Source of the DNA: Nonomuraea montanisoli
GTDB lineage: Bacteria; Actinomycetota; Actinomycetes; Streptosporangiales; Streptosporangiaceae
Direction: 5' to 3'
Assembly: GCF_013363975.1 (NCBI RefSeq)
Contig: NZ_JABWGN010000002.1
Location: forward strand, 682,001 to 746,000
DNA: 64,000 nt
Shown piece by piece: positions 59,363-64,000 of the stretch; positions within the stretch are counted from its first letter, which is position 1; every line of letters starts with the position of its first letter. A program made the translations under genes and the position numbers. A model generated the notes under the pieces. That model saw nothing but the letters and a program-made list of their open reading frames with translations. It did not search any database and was not told where the DNA came from.

Positions 59363-59387
59363 TGTCCGGCACGATAGTGGCCGGACA
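59363..59387. promoter_or_regulatory. Inverted repeat between GH36 and the sugar ABC operon
   Basis: TGTCCGGC-N9-GCCGGACA, a perfect 8-bp inverted repeat 24 bp after the GH36 stop and 20 bp before the binding-protein start. It could be an operator or an attenuating hairpin. Confidence 0.5.
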
Positions 59388-59406
59388 CGGACAAAGGAAC
59401 CACACC

Positions 59407-60732
59407 GTGAAACTGGCACCGCGCCTCACCACCGCCGCCACGGCCACCGCGCTGCTCGTCCTGACCGGGTGCAGCGACCCCGCCTCCGGCCCGGCCGCCC
59501 AGGCCGGGGACGCGACCCCCGCCGCCTGGCCCTCCCCGACGGCCCGGCTCGACGGCGTCACGCTGACCATCTGGGCCGCGCAGAACAGCACCACCGTGCC
59601 TGAGCAGGTGACGGCCGCCTTCTCCACGGCCACCGGCGCCAAGGTCGACGTCGTCACCATCCCCGACCCGTACGAGCAGGGCGTGCAGACCAAGGTGGCC
59701 ACGGGCGACAAGCCCGACCTGGCCTTCTGGCAGCCCACCGCGTCCATGCTGACCGCCTTGAACGCCCGCGCCAACCTCCAGTCCCTCGACGACGCCCCCT
59801 GGCTCTCGACGATGTCGCCCGAGCTGCGCGACATCACGGGCCTGCTGGACAAGACCCGCTACGCCGCCCTGATCACCAGCCCGGCCGTCGAGGGCGTCTA
59901 CTACAACAAGGAGGTCCTCGCGGCGAACGGCGTCACCGAGCCGCCCAGGAACTTCGGCGAGCTGGTCGAGGCCGCGCGCAAGCTCAAGGCCAAGGGCGTC
60001 ACCCCGTTCTTCGAGATGGCCGGCGACAAGTGGGCGACCCAGTGGTGGGTGCAGGTCCAGCTCGCCGACGCCGCCCGTGACGGCCTCTGGGACCGGATCA
60101 ACACCGGCAAGGAGACCTTCAACGACACGTCCATTGTTAACGCAATCAAGACCTACAAGTCGCTCATCGACGAGGGGCTGTTCAACGCCGACATCAAGAC
60201 CGCCACCTTCGAGGACCAGGGCGCGGCGCTGCTGTCCGGCAAGGCCGCGATGGCCGTCCAGGTCAACTCCTTCTTCGGCCAGCTCCAGGCCAAGGCCGAC
60301 ACCGCCGAGCTGGACAAGAAGATCGGCTTCTTCCCGATCTCGCCGAGCGGCAACGTGGGCACGTTCATCCCCGACCAGTCCAACGCCCTGGTGGCGTTCA
60401 GGACCGGCGACGCCAGGCGCGAGGCCGCCGCGCGGCAGCTCCTCGCGTACTGGATGGGCCCCGGCTACCAGGAGTTCGTCACCGCCCGCAAGACCGTGTC
60501 GCTGAAGACGGACGTGCCCACCCCGGCCGGCGTGCCGCAGGCACTGCTCGACGTGCACAGGTCGCTCGGCGGCTCGGTCGGGTCGATGCAGGCGCTGGCC
60601 GTGGCCAACCCCGACCTGTACCTCAACCTGGCCGACATGATCACCGGCAGCCTCACGCCCGAGCAGGTGGCGGCGGCCACGCAGAAGCAGTTCGCCCAGC
60701 TCGCCAAGGCGGCCGGCGCCTCCGGCTTCTGA
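59407..60732 (+). CDS. Sugar ABC transporter substrate-binding lipoprotein
   Basis: 441 residues. A lipoprotein signal ends in LTGC (Cys near residue 22). The mature family-1 binding protein has LTIWAAQNS, FSTATGAKVDVVTIPDPYEQG, VEGVYYNKEVLAANG and a C-terminal LNLADMITGSL segment. GTG 59407 is chosen because AAGGA lies 8 nt upstream and the earlier frame is not a signal peptide. It is the first gene of a binding protein-permease-permease operon just after the GH36 galactosidase, so an alpha-galactoside is the likely cargo. Confidence 0.9.
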   Translation: MKLAPRLTTAATATALLVLTGCSDPASGPAAQAGDATPAAWPSPTARLDGVTLTIWAAQNSTTVPEQVTAAFSTATGAKVDVVTIPDPYEQGVQTKVATGDKPDLAFWQPTASMLTALNARANLQSLDDAPWLSTMSPELRDITGLLDKTRYAALITSPAVEGVYYNKEVLAANGVTEPPRNFGELVEAARKLKAKGVTPFFEMAGDKWATQWWVQVQLADAARDGLWDRINTGKETFNDTSIVNAIKTYKSLIDEGLFNADIKTATFEDQGAALLSGKAAMAVQVNSFFGQLQAKADTAELDKKIGFFPISPSGNVGTFIPDQSNALVAFRTGDARREAAARQLLAYWMGPGYQEFVTARKTVSLKTDVPTPAGVPQALLDVHRSLGGSVGSMQALAVANPDLYLNLADMITGSLTPEQVAAATQKQFAQLAKAAGASGF

Positions 60733-61619
60733 TGCGGCCCGCCCCCGCCGGAGCGGGGCGCCGCACCCACCCCATGTGGTTCCTGGCGCCCGCCTTCGCG
60801 ATCCTGTTCGTCTTCTTCTTCCTGCCCACCGTCTTCAACTTCGTCTACGCGTTCACCGACTGGTCCAGCTTCAAGAGCGACATCCGGCCGGTCGGCTGGG
60901 ACAACTTCGCCGACCTGCTGTCGGACGGCACCCTGTACGGCGCGCTGCGCGTCACGCTGGTCTACGCCGTCCTGGTCGCGCTCTTCCAGAACCTGTTCGG
61001 GTTCGGCCTGGCCGTCCTCCTGGAGCGCGACACCTGGCTCAACCGGGCGGCCCGCCTGGTGTTCCTCGTCCCCGTGCTCATGTCGGCGCTCGCGGTCGGC
61101 TACGTCTTCCAGGCGCTGCTCAAACCCGACGGCAGCCTGAACGACCTGCTCGGCGGCGTGCTCGGCACGACCGTGACGATCCCGTGGCTCGGCGACACCA
61201 CCTGGACCCTGGTCGTCGTCGCGCTCATCCACGCCTGGAAGTGGATGGGCCTGTCCATGCTCATCTACCTGGCCGGGCTGAAGACGGTCCCCGAGGACGT
61301 CACCGAGGCGGCCCGCATCGACGGCGCCACCGGATGGCAGGCGTTCTGGTCGATCCGCTTCCCGCTGCTGGCGCCGGCGGTCACGTTCAACGTGGCCACC
61401 GCGCTGCTGGGCTCCATGAACGGCTTCGACATCGTCCAGGCCACGACCGGCGGCGGCCCGGCCCGCAGCACCGAGATCCTCAACATCTTCATCTACCGCA
61501 CCTTCGGCCAGGGCCTGTTCGCGCAGGCCACCACGATGAGCCTGGTGCTGTTCCTCATGGTGGCGCTGCTGGCCCTCCCGGTCATCCGCGTCCTGCGCAG
61601 GAGGGAGGAAGTCCTGTGA
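60732..61619 (+). CDS. Sugar ABC transporter permease, MalF type
   Basis: 295 residues, six membrane helices, EAA loop VTEAARIDGATGWQAFWSIRFPLL near residue 190. The start overlaps the binding-protein stop by one base (TGATG). Partner of the next permease. Confidence 0.92.
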   Translation: MRPAPAGAGRRTHPMWFLAPAFAILFVFFFLPTVFNFVYAFTDWSSFKSDIRPVGWDNFADLLSDGTLYGALRVTLVYAVLVALFQNLFGFGLAVLLERDTWLNRAARLVFLVPVLMSALAVGYVFQALLKPDGSLNDLLGGVLGTTVTIPWLGDTTWTLVVVALIHAWKWMGLSMLIYLAGLKTVPEDVTEAARIDGATGWQAFWSIRFPLLAPAVTFNVATALLGSMNGFDIVQATTGGGPARSTEILNIFIYRTFGQGLFAQATTMSLVLFLMVALLALPVIRVLRRREEVL

Positions 61620-62440
61620 CGCGTGGAATCGCGGCCCGGCTGCGGCCGCCGGCCGTCGTCGCCCTCGTCGTGCTCGTCATGGGGGTGCCGCTCTGGCTGG
61701 TCGTCGTGACGGCGGCCAAGTCGCAGGGCGAGGCCCTGTCGCCCGACCTGTCCCTGCCGTCCCGGTGGCTGCTCTGGGAGAACCTGGCCCGGGTGTGGGA
61801 GCAGGGGGACGTGCCGCGGGCGTTCCTCGGCAGCGTGCTGGTCGTCGCGCCGTCGGTGCTGCTGGTGCTGACGTTCGGCTCGATGGCGTCGTGGGTGCTG
61901 GCCCGGCGGGCCACCCGGCTCAACGCCGTCCTGTACGCGTGCGCGATCAGCGGCATCGTGCTGCCCCCGGCCGTGGTGACGATCGTGCTGCTGCTGCGGC
62001 AGCTCGGCCTGGCCGGCAGCGCCGTCGGCATGATCGGCGTCTACGTCGGCATCTACCTGTCCACGGTCGTCTTCTTCGTCACCGGCTTCGTGCGCACGGT
62101 GCCGCTGTCGATCGAGGAGGCGGCCCGCATGGACGGGGCCGGGCCGGTGCGGGTGTTCTTCGCCGTCATCCTGCCCATGCTGCGCCCGGTGCTCGCGACC
62201 GCGACGATCCTCATCTGCCTGTACGTCTGGAACGACGTCTTCTACGCCTTCTTCGTCGTCGGCGGCCGGCTCGACACGCTGCCGCTGAACCTGTTCCAGG
62301 TGGCCAACGCCGGGCTCTACCTCAACAACTGGCACCTGATCTTCGCGTACATCATCCTCATGAGCCTGCCCCTGCTGGTGGTGTTCGCGGTGGCCCAGCG
62401 GCGCATCATCTCGGGCATCACCGGCGGCGCGGTCAAGTGA
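61616..62440 (+). CDS. Sugar ABC transporter permease, MalG type
   Basis: 274 residues, six membrane helices, EAA loop IEEAARMDGAGPVRVFFAVILPML near residue 168 and the family ending QRRIISGITGGAVK. GTG 61616 overlaps the preceding stop, with GGAGGAAG upstream. As in the first sugar cluster, no ATPase gene is present. Confidence 0.92.
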   Translation: MTRGIAARLRPPAVVALVVLVMGVPLWLVVVTAAKSQGEALSPDLSLPSRWLLWENLARVWEQGDVPRAFLGSVLVVAPSVLLVLTFGSMASWVLARRATRLNAVLYACAISGIVLPPAVVTIVLLLRQLGLAGSAVGMIGVYVGIYLSTVVFFVTGFVRTVPLSIEEAARMDGAGPVRVFFAVILPMLRPVLATATILICLYVWNDVFYAFFVVGGRLDTLPLNLFQVANAGLYLNNWHLIFAYIILMSLPLLVVFAVAQRRIISGITGGAVK

Positions 62441-62454
62441 GAGCGGGCACGGGA

Positions 62455-62480
62455 AAGGGCGGGCCGGACGGCCCGCCCTT
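62455..62480. terminator. Bidirectional hairpin terminator
   Basis: Perfect 11-bp stem AAGGGCGGGCC (62455-62465) / GGCCCGCCCTT (62470-62480) with a 4-nt loop, between convergent permease genes. Confidence 0.8.
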
Positions 62481-62496
62481 CACCCGGTGCGACGGA

Positions 62497-63759
62497 TCAG
62501 CGCGCGCCGGCGCCCGCCCGCCGCTTGGTCCACACGTCGAAGGCGACCGCCGCCAGCAGGACGATGCCCTTGACCAGCATGACCCGCTCGCTCGGCGAGC
62601 CGATGAGCGACATGCCGTTGTTGATCACGCCCATGATCAGGCCGCCGGTGATCGCGCCGACGACCTTGCCCACGCCGCCCTGGACGGCCGCGCCGCCGAT
62701 GAACGCCGCGGCGATCGCGTCCAGCTCGAACGAGTTGCCGGCCGTCGGACCGGCCTGGTTGAGCCGGCCGGCGAAGATGATGCCGGCGATGGAGGCCAGC
62801 ACGCCCATGTTGACGAAGATCCAGAACACCACGGACTTGACCTTGATGCCCGACAGGACCGCGGCCTGGAGGTTGCCGCCGACCGCGTAGATGCGGCGGC
62901 CGAAGACCGACCGGTTGGCCAGCAGCGAGTAGCCCAGCACCAGCAGGGCCAGCAGCACCAGCACCCACGGCAGGTTACGGAAGCGCGCGAGCTGCACCAC
63001 CACGGCCATGATGAGCACGGCCGCGGCGGCGATCTTCAGGACGAACACCGGCAGCGGGTCGACGCTCTGGCCGTACCCGGCGCGGGCGGCGCGGGTGCGC
63101 CACTGGGCGGCGGCCATGCCGGCGATGGCGATCAGGCCGATCAGCAGGCTGAACACGTCGGCGCCGCCGAGCGGCCCGAGCCCGACGTTGCCCAGGTAGC
63201 TGTCGGTGAAGCCGTTCGACAGGGTGCGCACGGCGTCCGGGAACGGGCCGATGCCCTGGTTGCCGAGCACGGTCAGCGTGAGCGCCCGGAACAGCAGCAT
63301 GCCGGCGAGCGTCACGATGAACGACGGGATGCCGAAGTAGGCGATCCAGTAGCCCTGCCACGCCCCGATCAGGCCGCCCACCACCAGCGTGATGAGCAGC
63401 GCGAGCGGCCAGGGGACCCCGTAGTTCACCATGAGCACGGCCGCCACGGCGCCCGTGACCGCCACCACCGAGCCGACCGACAGGTCGATGTGCCCGGCGA
63501 TGATGATCAGGATCATGCCGATGGCCAGGATCAGGATGTAGGAGTTCTGGACGACGATGTTCGAGATGTTCTGCGGCTGCAGGAGGGCGCCGTCGGTCAG
63601 CACCGAGAACAGCACCACGATCAGCGCGAACGCGATGTAGATGCCGCTCTGGCGGATGTTGATGGACAGGCCGCCGAGCTTCAGCCGGCCGGGCGGCTCG
63701 CCCTTGGCGTCCCGTCGCGGGCCCGCCTCGAGATCGGCGGGGGTCGTACTGCTGCTCAT
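62497..63759 (-). CDS. Monosaccharide ABC transporter permease (XylH/MmsB-like)
   Basis: 420 residues, about ten membrane helices in the RbsC/XylH family. Diagnostic stretches are GMILIIIAGHIDLSVGSVVAVTGA near 80, GTP-like GIPSFIVTLAGMLLFRAL near 145, and RRIYAVGGNLQAAVLSGIKV near 290 followed by GGVGKVVGAITGGLIMGVINNGMSL. The length and long loop fit the multiple-monosaccharide (GguB/MmsB or XylH) subgroup. It starts 6 bp after the ATPase gene. Confidence 0.9.
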   Translation of the reverse strand: MSSSTTPADLEAGPRRDAKGEPPGRLKLGGLSINIRQSGIYIAFALIVVLFSVLTDGALLQPQNISNIVVQNSYILILAIGMILIIIAGHIDLSVGSVVAVTGAVAAVLMVNYGVPWPLALLITLVVGGLIGAWQGYWIAYFGIPSFIVTLAGMLLFRALTLTVLGNQGIGPFPDAVRTLSNGFTDSYLGNVGLGPLGGADVFSLLIGLIAIAGMAAAQWRTRAARAGYGQSVDPLPVFVLKIAAAAVLIMAVVVQLARFRNLPWVLVLLALLVLGYSLLANRSVFGRRIYAVGGNLQAAVLSGIKVKSVVFWIFVNMGVLASIAGIIFAGRLNQAGPTAGNSFELDAIAAAFIGGAAVQGGVGKVVGAITGGLIMGVINNGMSLIGSPSERVMLVKGIVLLAAVAFDVWTKRRAGAGAR

Positions 63760-63765
63760 CCGGAC

Positions 63766-64000
63766 TTACTCCTGTCCCATGGTCATGTGGTACATCAGGC
63801 GCTCCTGGGTCGCCTCCTCGCGCGGCAGCTCGCCGGTGATCCGGCCCTGCGACAGCGTGTAGATGCGGTCGCACAGGCCGAGCAGCTCCGGCAGCTCCGA
63901 GGAGATGACCAGGACGGCCTTGCCCTCGTCGGCGAGCTGGTTGATGATCGTGTAGATCTCGTACTTGGCCCCGACGTCGATGCCGCGGGTCGGCTCGTCG
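63766..64000 (-). CDS. Monosaccharide ABC transporter ATP-binding protein (C-terminal end)
   Basis: Partial, running off the right edge. The last 78 codons show [16 protein letters not shown] (Walker B/D-loop of the second ATPase domain), [16 protein letters not shown] with the H-loop region, and a short acidic tail ending TMGQE. This matches the duplicated ATPases of XylG/MmsA type. It is followed by its permease gene, so the operon order is (binding protein?)-ATPase-permease on the minus strand. Confidence 0.9.
   Translation of the reverse strand, partial: DEPTRGIDVGAKYEIYTIINQLADEGKAVLVISSELPELLGLCDRIYTLSQGRITGELPREEATQERLMYHMTMGQE

Overview
The window is about 73% GC by eye, has GTG/TTG starts, dense overlapping operons, leaderless-type promoters and a DUF574 methyltransferase. 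This points to a filamentous actinomycete, most likely of the Streptosporangiales (Nonomuraea or a relative). The genus is an inference. No rRNA, tRNA or CRISPR array was seen, and no gene-free stretch exceeds 300 bp.

Layout. (1) 1-5.4 kb: a branched-chain-amino-acid-type ABC uptake operon with an acyl-CoA ligase inside it, followed by small lipoprotein, DUF202 and zinc-ribbon genes. (2) 7.3-12.1 kb: a heterodimeric ABC exporter and a secreted lipase-like hydrolase, both on the minus strand. (3) 12.2-18.2 kb: a giant LuxR-type (LAL) regulator, an IS605-type TnpB and a GAF/PP2C phosphatase. (4) 18.5-23 kb and 32.6-49 kb: two halves of a dormancy/hypoxia-style island. It holds universal stress proteins, CBS and CBS-BON proteins, three flavin-binding PPOX proteins (two fused to an XRE helix-turn-helix), two Acg-type nitroreductases, a GNAT/acyl-CoA-synthetase fusion, cytochrome bd oxidase, a DevS-like GAF-GAF kinase and a DevR-like response regulator. 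A decayed nitrate-reductase locus is also there (truncated narK, orphan narJ). (5) 23.1-32.5 kb: a sugar ABC/glycosidase/LacI cluster and argG, lying between the two halves. (6) 49-56 kb: methyltransferases, DUF4383, a three-gene operon (methyltransferase, haem-oxygenase-like iron enzyme, GT2), a secreted CAP protein, a LacI regulator and a DUF1345 protein. (7) 57-64 kb: a GH36 galactosidase with a second sugar ABC system, then a monosaccharide ABC system running off the end.

The most notable result is a recurrent palindrome, GGGAC-N4-G(G/T)CCC, found before nearly every stress-island promoter. Two universal-stress genes carry it at exactly the same distance from their ATG. It matches the DevR/DosR (OsdR) box, and together with the DevS/DevR-like pair it defines a self-contained redox/hypoxia regulon. 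A second theme is a large number of short tandem duplications that copy the 3' end of a gene across its stop codon, or expand in frame inside genes.
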